64,000 nt of DNA from Leptospira broomii serovar Hurstbridge str. 5399 (GCF_000243715.2 NZ_AHMO02000011.1:558001-622000); one strand, 5' to 3'. Positions 19,142 through 28,122 are shown, counted from the stretch's first letter. The notes: generated by a model from the sequence alone, not told the origin. Program-made: numbers and translations.

Positions 19142-20311
19142 TTAATGGAGGAACTCCGTATCGATAGTATTTAAAAAAGATCTAGTGTCAAAAATTCCGT
19201 TATTTGTGAGCACGACTGTGGCAATCCATAAATCAGGATATATGCGCATTTCGCTGTGAAAACCGGCGCCTCCACCCTCTTTATAAAAGAATCTCATTTG
19301 ATCGAGCTTACCAATATGCCAACCGAGCGTCATTTCAATCGGCTCTCCTTTATTATTCAATTGTTGAGTAAAAAGTAAACGCTTCATTTCGGAGCCGATT
19401 AGCTTGGATTTATCTCTTAAAAGATCTTGTAAAATCGAGACAATCGCGTTACTAGTGCAAATTACGCCTCCAAATGCGGGGCCGTCGACATAATGATCCC
19501 GAATACGAAGCCAATTTTGTTCATACCCCCCTACGAACTTCTGGTCTATTAGAAATTTCTTAAATAAGTTTATAACGGACCACTTTCGTATATAACCTTT
19601 TGAATAAGTCGCTTGCTCGACAATCGCGAAATCGGCTTCATTCCTCGGGATATGTAAACGACCGAATATATTTTTACGGATATATTCCTTGAAATCGAGA
19701 CCGGATGTCTTCTCTATAATCCGGCCCAATAGCCAATAAGAAATATTAGAATAACTGTATTTCTGTCCCGGAACGAAATTCAAGTCGGGATTTTTTTCTA
19801 ATATACTTCGTAAACTTGAAATTTCATCAAAAGCGCCATCCTCCTCTTTGAGATGTACCCACCTCAATGGAAGCGGATTAGGAATCCCGGAAGTTTGAGA
19901 AAGTAAATGTCTAATCCGAAGTCGGTTCCCGTAAGGAATATCCGGCAAATATTTAATCACAGGATCATCAAGGGAGAGCTTACCAAGTTCCGCCAATTGA
20001 AGTATACCGATAGCAGTAATCGGTTTTGACATCGAGTATATCATCATAGTGGTTTTATCGTTTATGAGACGTCCAGAGGCGATATCGGCCAAGCCTCCGT
20101 TGAAACGAAAAATTTCCGAATCCGCCTTAACGACAACATACTGAATACCCGGGGTATTATTCTGTGAGATTTGTTCTTCTAAATAAAATCGTATTTTCGA
20201 TTTTTGGCTTTCGTATCGATCTTCCATAAAACTACTACAGTCCAACATGGATAAAATAAAGACAGTAGTATACGATAATATAATTATATATCGATATCCT
20301 AATTTATTCAC
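19142..20311 (-). CDS. Beta-lactamase-family serine hydrolase lipoprotein
   Basis: A 389-residue protein with a lipobox region FILSMLDC (Cys25). The class C beta-lactamase/DD-peptidase fold is shown by S93-M-S-K96 (SxxK), Y187-S-N189 (YxN) and a C-terminal EGGGAGFHSEM stretch in place of KTG. LSQTSGIP and SYWLLGRIIEKTSG are typical of the esterase/peptidase branch (PF00144). Such proteins are usually esterases or D-amino-acid peptidases rather than antibiotic-resistance enzymes. The gene sits 27 bp downstream of the decayed P-type ATPase, in the same direction. Confidence 0.85.
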   Translation of the reverse strand: MNKLGYRYIIILSYTTVFILSMLDCSSFMEDRYESQKSKIRFYLEEQISQNNTPGIQYVVVKADSEIFRFNGGLADIASGRLINDKTTMMIYSMSKPITAIGILQLAELGKLSLDDPVIKYLPDIPYGNRLRIRHLLSQTSGIPNPLPLRWVHLKEEDGAFDEISSLRSILEKNPDLNFVPGQKYSYSNISYWLLGRIIEKTSGLDFKEYIRKNIFGRLHIPRNEADFAIVEQATYSKGYIRKWSVINLFKKFLIDQKFVGGYEQNWLRIRDHYVDGPAFGGVICTSNAIVSILQDLLRDKSKLIGSEMKRLLFTQQLNNKGEPIEMTLGWHIGKLDQMRFFYKEGGGAGFHSEMRIYPDLWIATVVLTNNGIFDTRSFLNTIDTEFLH

Positions 20312-20338
20312 TTTCTTTTAACCCACCCTTAAAATACT

Positions 20339-21465
20339 TCATTTCGGACTGGAGACGAGAGGGATTTCAATTCGTTTATGCTCATTCTTTGCGCGAAAGA
20401 CAAAGGTTCCCGTTCGGTTTGTCGTCGCTCCAAAAACCGTATCACTTCGCTTTTTTCCGACCGGGATCGGCTCTCCCATAAGCATAGATTCGTCGACATA
20501 GCTACTGCCTTCCTCGAGCACGCCGTCCACCGGAATTTTTTCACCGGGCTTAACCCGCATAGCATCTCCTACCTTAATCTCTTCTACTCGAATTTCTCTT
20601 TCGGATCCATCGGATAAGATCAAATTTGCCGTCTTAGGAGATAAGCCCAATAAGCTCCGAATCGCATCTCCGGTTCTTCTTTGAGCCCGGGCCTGAAGAT
20701 ATTCTCCCAATAACGCTAGGGACAATATCACTACTGCGGCTTCGAAATACGGACCGACTTTGCCGAGCATACGTGCGGAATCGGGAAATATTACCGGAAA
20801 GAAAATAGCCGTCACCGAAAAAAAAATACGCAGCGCTAACTCCGATCATAATCGGGCTATACATATTCAATTTTCTTGAAATAACTGAATTCACTCCTTT
20901 TTGAATCAGAAAGTATCCGGGACCGAAGTAAACGATAAAAGATAATACAAACTGAATCCAATCTCCCGCGCCGAACGTGATCCGGGATATTTCATGCGGA
21001 ATAAACATTTCCGCCATTGCTATGAAAATGATGGGAATTGAAAGAAAGGAGGACAAAACCAATTTACGAAATAAATTACGAACGGCAAAATCATTCTCAT
21101 CCATGTGCATCATTATCCGGAACAAATTCCATTCCGCAAATCGGACAATCCCCGGGATGATCCTGACGTATTTGCGGATGCATCGGGCAGACATATTCGC
21201 GCTTGTTAGAAACGGCAAACGTATCCGAAGCGCCGTCTATGCTGCGAGCCTTGGAGAATCTAGAAGAAGTGGCATCGAACTTAGCGGATTTTTCACGCTT
21301 AATTAAAGTCATGTTACAAATAGGACATCTTCCCGGAGAATTCTGGACAATTTGCTCGTGCATCGGACAAACAAATTCATATTCGGGTGTCTCTCTCAAG
21401 TTAGAATTCTCCGGCCCAATTTCACTACCCTGAGAAGAGTTACGAATCATTTTAGAATCTTTCAT
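20339..21465 (-). pseudogene. Decayed heavy-metal (Cu-type) P1B ATPase
   Basis: Three overlapping frames together encode the N-terminal half of a P1B ATPase. The first frame (start ATG at 21465 after AAGGA) has two HMBD metal-binding repeats, VCPMHEQIVQNSPGRCPIC and VCPMHPQIRQDHPGDCPIC, and stops at about 21118. The second frame continues from there with transmembrane helices. The third resumes after a run of nine A at 20818-20826 with [20 protein letters not shown] and the actuator loop, here DESMLMGEP instead of the usual TGEP. Each shift is explained by one extra base. The phosphorylation domain (DKTGT), the CPC helix and the C-terminus are absent. It is a non-functional relic. Confidence 0.85.
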
Positions 21466-21929
21466 ATCCATTCCTTCGACAAATCTAACGAAACATTTGC
21501 GAACGTATTCAATAGGATATTCGAAGCTGATAATTAATCCATTCAAATAATTAAACTATGTTTGACTATTATCAATCGCAAGGCGGCAAGGCGATAGCTT
21601 AAGTGGAATTCAAAAAGTAATGCAAAAACTCGACGAGTTCTACATAAAAGAAACGGAAAATATCTAATACAAGCGAATAAACTTTAACTTAAATCCTAAG
21701 GAGGATGCGTTCCCGATATCATTTCGCTCTTCGATATCTAACGTAAAAATGTCTCTCTTGTTTAAATCGTTAAAAAGGAAGTGAATTCGTATTTAATACG
21801 GAAATTTAATCAAATAGTTAAATTCTAAATACGGAATATTCCAGTTAACTCTCTTTTTTTGGGAGAATCGTCAACATTTATACAAAATACAAAGATTTAG
21901 ATGTTGTCATGATGTCGAATACGGATAGT
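21466..21929. other. Intergenic region, no gene seen
   Basis: About 460 bp between the ATPase relic and the response regulator. AT-rich, with a short palindrome GGAATATTCC near 21834. No gene or terminator is convincing. Confidence 0.4.
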
Positions 21930-22298
21930 TCAGGAAGAACAAGATGCAATAATAGCTTTCAAATTATTCATTTCGATCGGTTTTACTAGATATGCTAGCG
22001 GCGAAATCTTCTCAGCACGGGCTCGAATACTCAAATCCGTATATCCCGTAATAAATATGATAGGAACATCGACCCTGGATCTCAATCGGGAAGCGGTTTC
22101 GATTCCATCCAACCCGCCTGCCAACATAATATCCATCAATACCAAATCCGGCGGATTTCGATCGGCGCTCGTTAATGCCTTTTCACCCGTGGTAACGTGT
22201 TCGAAAATGATAAATCCCGCCTTTTTCAATTCTCGTTCGATTAACATCGCGGTTAACAATTCGTCCTCAACTAGAAGAATACGCATCTGATTCTTCAC
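21930..22298 (-). CDS. Single-domain response regulator
   Basis: About 122 residues comprising only a receiver domain: ILLVEDE at the start, phosphoacceptor Asp in LVLMDIML, the Thr in FITGYTD and Lys in LVKPIEM. The start is taken as GTG at 22298, one nt after the kinase stop codon, with GAGGG 6 nt upstream inside the kinase gene; ATG at 22286 is the alternative. No output domain is present, so it acts by protein contact or in a phosphorelay. It is translationally coupled to the MASE3 kinase, its evident partner. Confidence 0.85.
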   Translation of the reverse strand: MKNQMRILLVEDELLTAMLIERELKKAGFIIFEHVTTGEKALTSADRNPPDLVLMDIMLAGGLDGIETASRLRSRVDVPIIFITGYTDLSIRARAEKISPLAYLVKPIEMNNLKAIIASCSS

Positions 22299-22299
22299 T

Positions 22300-23838
22300 C
22301 TATACCCTCGCCTTATAAAGGTTGTCCGGAAATTCCAATAGAAAATTGAACCCTTTATCATTATTAATGACGACTCGACCTTGCATTTGCAATTCCCCAA
22401 TACCGTAAATCAGTTTCAGACCTAGAGTGTATTGATTACGAAAATCGAAATCATCCGGGAAACCTATCCCGTTATCCGAATAGCGAAGTAGGAAATTTTG
22501 CAGCGAGTCCCCTTTCGCGAGAGAAATGTGAATGATTCCATTCCGATCCCCGGGAAACGCATATTTTAAGGAATTTGTAATTAGTTCGTTTAATATTAAC
22601 CCGATCGGAATTATCGTATCGATTAAAAAGAATCGGTCTTCGATTTCAGTTTTTAGGGTCACTTTTCCTTTAGGGAGAGCAAAACTATCCACGACAAGAG
22701 AGAATAGTTGGTTTATATATTCGTTAACGGATATTCGGGATAAGTCCTGCGTGGCGTATAACATTTGATGAACCAGGGAAATCGCCTGAATTCTATCTTC
22801 CGTCTTCTTCACGACTAACTGAAGATCTTCGTTTGTCGGATAATCCGCGGCCTGGAGAACGATCATACTCCGAACTATCTGCAAGGTATTCTTAGTTCGA
22901 TGATACAACTCGCGAATCAGAGTTTCCTTTTCCCGTAATGATTGTAGGATTTTTTCCTCGGCCAACTCATGTTCGAGTATCTTTTCCTGAAGTTTTACAT
23001 TCGCTTCGGCCACCTGATCATAAGGGCGAATGACGGATGCTACAAACGTTCCTTTATATATTAGATAAAAGGCAAGTACTTTATAAATATGCCCTAATAC
23101 ATTATACTCGTCAAAAACGCTATGATAAACGGATAGGACCGATTCTCCGAAGATGCAAAGTATAAAAGCCGCCAGGTAATACAATATCTCCGATTCTCTC
23201 GTTAGTATCCATCGTCTCCAATAAGCGATCATCGACAAACACAGGATAAGAATGATGACATATTCCGATACTTTCTTAAATTGAGTCAAACCGACGCCTT
23301 CGACGAACGTAGCCGGCAGATACGAAGGGAAAAAAATAATAGCAACAAAGATCGTCCCCGTAAAGCAAATGCAAAACAAGAGTAGGTTCGATTTAGTCAG
23401 CCAAGGAAGACTCTTCTTTGAATAAATGAAAGCGCTTACGAGGAAGACGGAGGCGTTGAAAAACCTTGCGGCGATCCAAAATTGGGTGGACTTATTGGCG
23501 GAATTTGGGGTCACAAGATCGGACATGCCCGAATAGGCCAAAGTATGCATAAAATCCAAAACGCCGATCGCAAGAAATGAAGTTCCCAAAAAAAGGGCAT
23601 GGTCATCCTTGCTACGTTCATACGTGAACCAGCATACTCCGAAAATCGACAGAGAAACAACTATACTAAAAAATTCCGTAATATTATGAAAAAGGAGATA
23701 TGAAGAATGATCAATTTCAGAAGAAAGCGATTCATGCAACTGGACAATGATAGGAAACGGAATCGATGATAGAATCAAAACTCCTACTAACAACAGATAC
23801 GGATTCTTCAATGGAGACAAAAGGATATCTTTATTCAC
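22300..23838 (-). CDS. MASE3-domain sensor histidine kinase (HisKA_2)
   Basis: A 512-residue membrane kinase. Residues about 15-265 contain seven or eight hydrophobic helices with HNITEFFSIVVSLSIF and DFMHTLAYSGM, the pattern of the MASE3 membrane sensor. A short coiled coil leads to HisKA_2 with H313 in ELYHRTKN, and an HATPase with ILNELITNSLKYAFPG and YSDNGIGFP. MASE3 ligands are unknown. Its gene is followed after 1 nt by a receiver-only regulator. A 20-bp perfect palindrome lies about 280 bp upstream of the start. Confidence 0.85.
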   Translation of the reverse strand: MNKDILLSPLKNPYLLLVGVLILSSIPFPIIVQLHESLSSEIDHSSYLLFHNITEFFSIVVSLSIFGVCWFTYERSKDDHALFLGTSFLAIGVLDFMHTLAYSGMSDLVTPNSANKSTQFWIAARFFNASVFLVSAFIYSKKSLPWLTKSNLLLFCICFTGTIFVAIIFFPSYLPATFVEGVGLTQFKKVSEYVIILILCLSMIAYWRRWILTRESEILYYLAAFILCIFGESVLSVYHSVFDEYNVLGHIYKVLAFYLIYKGTFVASVIRPYDQVAEANVKLQEKILEHELAEEKILQSLREKETLIRELYHRTKNTLQIVRSMIVLQAADYPTNEDLQLVVKKTEDRIQAISLVHQMLYATQDLSRISVNEYINQLFSLVVDSFALPKGKVTLKTEIEDRFFLIDTIIPIGLILNELITNSLKYAFPGDRNGIIHISLAKGDSLQNFLLRYSDNGIGFPDDFDFRNQYTLGLKLIYGIGELQMQGRVVINNDKGFNFLLEFPDNLYKARV

Positions 23839-24121
23839 AAGAGAATCCCCGGATGGCTAATCTTATCTTTTCCATTATAGAATATAATGAAAATATATGA
23901 GCATAATTTCCTTCGAATGATACGTTCCACTTCACCCTGCCCGAATTTTTCCCTTATCGCTTCTCAAAATTATTTCAAAATCGCAATATGCAAACGTAAA
24001 GAAATCCAACATACGAATTATATAAGACCGAAGCGCAAACGAATTACCACTAAAAACATGAGAGAATTTTTATCAATATTCGATTATGTTGTAAAATGCC
24101 CAGCTACTAAAATATTACGAC

Positions 24122-24141
24122 TATTTGATAATTATCAAATA
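24122..24141. promoter_or_regulatory. 20-bp perfect AT-rich palindrome, possible operator
   Basis: TATTTGATAATTATCAAATA reads the same on both strands. It lies between the MASE3 kinase promoter region and the end of the RpoA-CTD-like gene. The core TGATAATTATCA recalls operators of Fur/PerR-type and other dimeric regulators but lacks the standard spacing. A second short inverted repeat, GAGAC-aatc-GTCTC, follows at 24156-24169. The rest of 23839-24198 holds no gene. Confidence 0.35.
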
Positions 24142-24198
24142 ATCACAGGACTAACGAGACAATCGTCTCATATCGATTCGAGACGAGCGATACCGATA

Positions 24199-24399
24199 TT
24201 ATAGAGTATTCTTAAGCGAAAGTCCGTTTTCTTTTAAAGTCGATTTAATAACTGACATCGCATTCTCGCCGATCCCATGCAGTCGTAGAATTTCATCCTC
24301 CCGGAATTCAGCCAGCTGCTCTAAAGTTTTGATCCCTGCATTTTGTAATGCTCGCTGAGCCGGTTTTGCAATTTTTAGGAATAACAGATCGATTTGCAT
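24199..24399 (-). CDS. Small RpoA-CTD-like helix-hairpin-helix protein
   Basis: A 66-residue protein. PAQRALQNAGIKTLEQLA followed by ILRLHGIGENAMSVIKSTL is the pattern of the RNA polymerase alpha-subunit C-terminal domain, with its helix-hairpin-helix GIG. Such free-standing domains occur in many bacteria and are of unknown function; DNA or protein binding is likely. It is far too small to be RNA polymerase alpha. It lies downstream of the three-lipoprotein operon, with 41 bp between it and a possible tiny ORF. Confidence 0.75.
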   Translation of the reverse strand: MQIDLLFLKIAKPAQRALQNAGIKTLEQLAEFREDEILRLHGIGENAMSVIKSTLKENGLSLKNTL

Positions 24400-24440
24400 T
24401 CGAAAGTCTCAATAAACAAGAATTTCCGTAGAGCGGTAAT

Positions 24441-24539
24441 TTAAACAACTACGCCGAAAATTTTTCCGACAAATGCGGCGATTCCCATAGCGAGAGTTCC
24501 CCCAAAAGAGACAAGAAGAATGTCCTTCAATATATTCAA
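24441..24539 (-). CDS. Candidate 32-residue membrane peptide
   Basis: A TTG-started frame begins 6 nt after the stop of the lipoprotein at 24546 and encodes a peptide with a Gly/Ala/Val-rich hydrophobic core (LLVSFGGTLAMGIAAFVGKI). Position and composition suit a small membrane peptide at the end of the lipoprotein operon, but the ribosome site is weak and no family is recognised. Confidence 0.3.
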   Translation of the reverse strand: MNILKDILLVSFGGTLAMGIAAFVGKIFGVVV

Positions 24540-24545
24540 TAAACA

Positions 24546-25091
24546 TTATGGATTATTCTCAGATTTTATCGCACAGCCTCGTGAATATAAATCGACGGAC
24601 GCAGCGATAATATCCGATAAAGATGAAGGCGAAGATCTAAAGAGAGCTAGTGGTGTCAACAAGATTCCAAAAAATTCGTTGTTCCGTAAATCGTAACTAC
24701 AGGAATTCATTAAACGCCCCGACTCAAAGACTCGAAAATGAATACTATAATTGACCTGATTATAGAATGGAAAAATAGATCCTGTCGCCGACGTAGCGAT
24801 TAGATTTAAAATCCTTAGAATCGCCCTGGTCGTACCTCCCTCTTCCAAAATTACTTCCAATCTGGTTGACGTTCCATTCTGGAATATAAACCCGTTTTTT
24901 TCCAATCTCGATCGAATTTCAGGAATATAGCGCCCTTGATCCGACCAGGCTATAAACTGCAGACCTAACCCGTGCTTGACCGAACGATCCGGATTCGTAT
25001 TTAAACTTCCGGAGTTTCGTAAGTCTCCGAAACCTACGCAAGCTATATCGCAAAAAGAAAGAAATATAAAGAGAGCTAGAACTTTACTCAT
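24546..25091 (-). CDS. Lipoprotein of unknown function, paralogue B2
   Basis: About 181 residues from the ATG at 25091, which overlaps the stop of the upstream lipoprotein gene by 8 nt; the longer frame to 25154 has no signal sequence at its N-terminus. The signal ends in CDIAC (Cys about 18). LEVILEE and NYSIHFRVFE align in order with the lipoprotein at 9301-9834. It is the third gene of a coupled operon of three lipoproteins. No function is recognised. Confidence 0.7.
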   Translation of the reverse strand: MSKVLALFIFLSFCDIACVGFGDLRNSGSLNTNPDRSVKHGLGLQFIAWSDQGRYIPEIRSRLEKNGFIFQNGTSTRLEVILEEGGTTRAILRILNLIATSATGSIFPFYNQVNYSIHFRVFESGRLMNSCSYDLRNNEFFGILLTPLALFRSSPSSLSDIIAASVDLYSRGCAIKSENNP

Positions 25092-25698
25092 CGTGCAATA
25101 AGTTATCTTGGGCGGCATCGAACAGAAATAATCGGGCAACTCTTGCCATATCATATCGTAAATATTTGGACTCGGAGGGTATTAATAGAAATAATGTTCC
25201 CCATCCCAAAACTGCCCAAGCATCGCTGTGATAAACGTACTCGTTTCGCAACTTTTCTCCTTTCCATACGAGAAAGGATATTTTTCTCTCTAAATTCAGT
25301 AGCACAGGGAAGAAAAGAAATGTATTGCTCGCGATAAAATTATTAATTGTGCTTAATAGAAATCGTCCGGGCCTATCGCTTAGCTGTCCCCCCATTTCCT
25401 TGTTACCGGGATACTTTTCCAATACCACTTGAACGTACCAACCGTCGGACCCTACTTCATTCTTAAATTTTCGAAATTGAGCGCTCGTTTCCAAAACTGA
25501 AATCATAGTCTCGCCCGCGAGAGTTCCTTCGATTTCCTCGGTTCGCCAATTGACCAGCTCAAAGGATACGGTTCCGAATTTATTCTTTCGGTAATCCGTA
25601 AGGTTCCTTGCATTTCGATCGGCACGAAAGATCGCACAGGAAAACAAAAGACAACCAAAAAGAGAAAGAAAGATCATCCGAAACTTATCGAATTTCAA
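25084..25698 (-). CDS. Lipoprotein of unknown function, paralogue A2
   Basis: A 204-residue protein starting at TTG, with its start overlapping the upstream stop as TTGA. The signal ends CLLFSC (Cys about 21). RPGRFLL, TFLFFPVL and AVLGWG align with the lipoprotein at 8622-9299. It contains no enzymatic motif. Translational coupling on both sides implies fixed stoichiometry with its neighbours. Confidence 0.75.
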   Translation of the reverse strand: MKFDKFRMIFLSLFGCLLFSCAIFRADRNARNLTDYRKNKFGTVSFELVNWRTEEIEGTLAGETMISVLETSAQFRKFKNEVGSDGWYVQVVLEKYPGNKEMGGQLSDRPGRFLLSTINNFIASNTFLFFPVLLNLERKISFLVWKGEKLRNEYVYHSDAWAVLGWGTLFLLIPSESKYLRYDMARVARLFLFDAAQDNLLHDE

Positions 25699-26858
25699 AG
25701 TTTTATCTCAGTCCGAACTATTCTAAAAACTTTAACGGAATCCGGATAAGCTTGACTTAGGAGGAATCCTCCCGTTTCCGAACTAACATTCAAGTAGGAG
25801 CAAGCTCCATTATGCAATTCTGAATTTCCAGGAATAACTTTACTGATTTTAAGAGATTTAGCTTCCCTTAGAATCCTTGCAGATTCCAAGTCTTCGATCT
25901 CGAAGACCATACAACCGTGATAGGCAGGATTCTCATCGTTCGTGGTTGGAGTAACGATTAAATATGTTTTATTCCGGACGGCAATTAATTCGGGCGCGGA
26001 GAAACCGGTAAAAGAATTGCCGGCGATAAGAAGCCCCTCCGAGTCACGTCGATTATCAAGTAAAATGCCCGCGTAGTTCCAGTTTCCGTCTCGTCGACTC
26101 AGCAAAATTTGGCGACCGTTCCATGGCAAATTTCCATCCGCGCAAGATAGCGCTAGATATAAACTATTTTCCCTGATAAAAGCAGACGGTTCAGTGAAAG
26201 CCGCACAATCGCGTAGCTCCGAATGGATTTCGTTTAACCGAACTTGAGGAGTTCCTAGATATTGGTCTGCTGCAGAATCATAGTATTTTCCGGAAAATAA
26301 TTTAATCTCCTTCGCGATAGCTAATTGTTCCGGGGATTCCGCCTGTTTAAAAGCTATCCAACCGTACTCGAATTTTCTTTCACCGTCGATCAGAGGATAC
26401 CGGTGCCAAAATAATTTCCATCTTTCCGATCGAGGCGCGCTTGCGTCAAAGATTAGGGATGAAACCTCCTGGTTCCAAGTCATCGGTTTAGGCGATCGAC
26501 CGAATAGCTTTAAACTCAATTTTTGACCCAGTTCATCTTCGGCTTCGTTTATCACAATGCCCGAATCGTTCCATGTTAGACCTTTATCGATGGAATAAGC
26601 CAATCGAGTGCTGACCGTATGAGGATGTTCGACAGGCCACCGATAGGAAGGATCAACCGCCGAATAACTCATGTAAATTTTGTTTAATTGACGATCCATG
26701 ACGACGGAAGGATCGAAAATTCCGAAAGCTCCGACTCCTTTTATTTCCAGAAATTTTTCCGTCGATGCGGCTCTCCTTTCTATCGTCGAACAGGAATAAA
26801 GTAAGAAGAGAGAGAGCAGAGCGAAATAAAAGAAGATAATCGGAATTCTAATTTTCAT
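25695..26858 (-). CDS. Sialidase/BNR-like beta-propeller lipoprotein
   Basis: A 387-residue lipoprotein with signal end LFLLYSC. Repeated strands such as IFDPSVVMDRQLNKIYMSYS, a BNR-like SIDKGLTWNDSG box and SGFSAPELIAV-type blades suggest a five- or six-bladed propeller of the glycosidase/sialidase superfamily. I cannot see the Arg triad of true sialidases, so glycan binding is as likely as catalysis. It heads an operon with the A2 and B2 lipoproteins, overlapping A2 by 4 nt. The location is probably an envelope surface. Confidence 0.6.
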   Translation of the reverse strand: MKIRIPIIFFYFALLSLFLLYSCSTIERRAASTEKFLEIKGVGAFGIFDPSVVMDRQLNKIYMSYSAVDPSYRWPVEHPHTVSTRLAYSIDKGLTWNDSGIVINEAEDELGQKLSLKLFGRSPKPMTWNQEVSSLIFDASAPRSERWKLFWHRYPLIDGERKFEYGWIAFKQAESPEQLAIAKEIKLFSGKYYDSAADQYLGTPQVRLNEIHSELRDCAAFTEPSAFIRENSLYLALSCADGNLPWNGRQILLSRRDGNWNYAGILLDNRRDSEGLLIAGNSFTGFSAPELIAVRNKTYLIVTPTTNDENPAYHGCMVFEIEDLESARILREAKSLKISKVIPGNSELHNGACSYLNVSSETGGFLLSQAYPDSVKVFRIVRTEIKL

Positions 26859-27117
26859 ACGATGGCGCCCGCCTGAAATAAACGGGCATAACTGTTGGAA
26901 TTCTCAAAATCACAAAATCTCACTATCCTTCATCTCCGAAGAGAACCAAAGGCTCAATTAAAATTTTATACGAAAAAAAGTAGAAAATGTTAAGAGAATC
27001 GGTAAATAAGCAGTACCAACCTCTACCGATCCATGTAAGAAAAACGAATTAATTTTCGCTTGTTTTGATTGATTCATTTCGGATTCTAAAAATAGATTCA
27101 TCAAAGGCCATATGTAA

Positions 27118-27609
27118 ATGAGTAAATTGAAGATGCCTGTTAAGATAGGTGAAATTAGAAAAATTCTACCGCATCGTTTTCCTTTCTTAATGGTAGATAG
27201 AGTCATCGAATTAGAGGAAGATCGAATAGTAGCGATCAAAAACGTAACGGTCAACGAGCCCTTTTTTCAAGGACATTTTCCGGAAGTTCCATTAATGCCG
27301 GGCGTTATGCAGCTGGAAGCACTTACGCAAGCGGCGGGATTATTTCTGCCTCTGAGCGACCCTACTGTTTTCGGCGAAAATGGCGAAAAAATTGGAGTTT
27401 TCTCCAAAGTCAATAATTGCACGTTCGAATCCCCCGTTGTACCAGGGGACCAGTTGCGGTTGGAAGCTACTAAATTCCAGATTGAAAGAAATCAAAAAGG
27501 AGATCCAAAACGAGTGTCCGCGCACGCGGAGGCCTCGGTGGACGGAAAGGTCAGCTGTCGTTGCGATTTAGAATTTGCAATAATTCCGACAAAGCTAATC
27601 AATCGATAA
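27118..27609 (+). CDS. fabZ: 3-hydroxyacyl-[acyl-carrier-protein] dehydratase FabZ
   Basis: A 163-residue hot-dog-fold protein of normal FabZ length. KILPHRFPFLMVDRV is the family N-terminus; catalytic H53 is in GHFPEVPLMPGVMQLE, and E67 is the second catalytic residue. It dehydrates 3-hydroxyacyl-ACP in fatty-acid elongation in the cytoplasm. In many bacteria fabZ sits between lpxD and lpxA; here it is isolated. Two ATG starts (27118 and 27133) are possible. It converges on a response-regulator gene, with a bidirectional hairpin between. Confidence 0.92.
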   Translation: MSKLKMPVKIGEIRKILPHRFPFLMVDRVIELEEDRIVAIKNVTVNEPFFQGHFPEVPLMPGVMQLEALTQAAGLFLPLSDPTVFGENGEKIGVFSKVNNCTFESPVVPGDQLRLEATKFQIERNQKGDPKRVSAHAEASVDGKVSCRCDLEFAIIPTKLINR

Positions 27610-27633
27610 AACTTTATAATATTCGATATTTTT

Positions 27634-27670
27634 AAAAAACCCTCCGAGGATATCCGTTCACGGGATTTTT
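27634..27670. terminator. Bidirectional terminator hairpin
   Basis: AAAAAACCC at 27634-27642 pairs with GGGATTTTT at 27662-27670 (one A-A mismatch), leaving A- and T-runs at both ends, and the loop contains the palindrome GGATATCC. It lies between the convergent fabZ and response-regulator genes, so it can end transcription from both sides. Confidence 0.6.
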
Positions 27671-27714
27671 ACTCTTTATATTCCGACGGGAACATAAGCC
27701 TGAGATTCTAATTC

Positions 27715-28122
27715 CTATACTGGATTCTTGAAAAATTGTTCCAGGATGGTCTCCAATTTCTCCGGCGATAACGGCTTATTGATAAATAAGGAAATTTCTG
27801 AGAATTTCTGCGAACGTTCCTGATCGTCTGGATTTAAGGAAGTCGTAAGCATCAGAATGATGATCCTTTCCTTATCACTAGCGTTTAATTTCCGGTATTC
27901 TTCTAAAAATTCCCAGCCGTCCATTCTAGGCATTCGAATATCTAAAAAAATCAAATTGGGACTCCGATTTGATTTCAAAACATCGATAGCAAGAAGACCG
28001 TCGTGAGCTACATCCACTTGAACATCCAAGTCCAACTTTTTAATGGCTCTTTGATGAATAAAATTCGCCATCTCATCGTCGTCGACCAGAAGGATTCTTT
28101 CTAGACCCGCAATTTTTCTCAT
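27715..28122 (-). CDS. Single-domain response regulator
   Basis: A 135-residue receiver domain only: ILLVDDDE, phosphoacceptor D61 in LIFLDIRMPRMDG, and the conserved Thr (LMLTTS) and Lys (NKPLSPE). It is of the Rcp1-like type often paired with PAS kinases. It overlaps the preceding kinase gene by 4 nt (ATGA), so the two are one operon. No DNA-binding domain is present. Confidence 0.88.
   Translation of the reverse strand: MRKIAGLERILLVDDDEMANFIHQRAIKKLDLDVQVDVAHDGLLAIDVLKSNRSPNLIFLDIRMPRMDGWEFLEEYRKLNASDKERIIILMLTTSLNPDDQERSQKFSEISLFINKPLSPEKLETILEQFFKNPV

Noticed and set aside
20818..20826. Phase variation of the P-type ATPase through the nine-A run
   Set aside because: A second frameshift and loss of the C-terminal half mean slippage cannot restore a working protein.
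24122..24141. Calling the 20-bp palindrome a Fur box
   Set aside because: The half-sites abut without the usual spacer base, and no iron gene is adjacent; kept only as an unassigned palindrome.
23887..24204. 105-codon plus-strand frame in the MASE3 kinase upstream region
   Set aside because: Low-complexity basic composition, no ribosome site, and it runs across the 20-bp palindrome; more likely non-coding.
26958..27254. 98-codon minus-strand frame overlapping the start of fabZ
   Set aside because: Antisense to fabZ over more than 130 bp and without a ribosome site.
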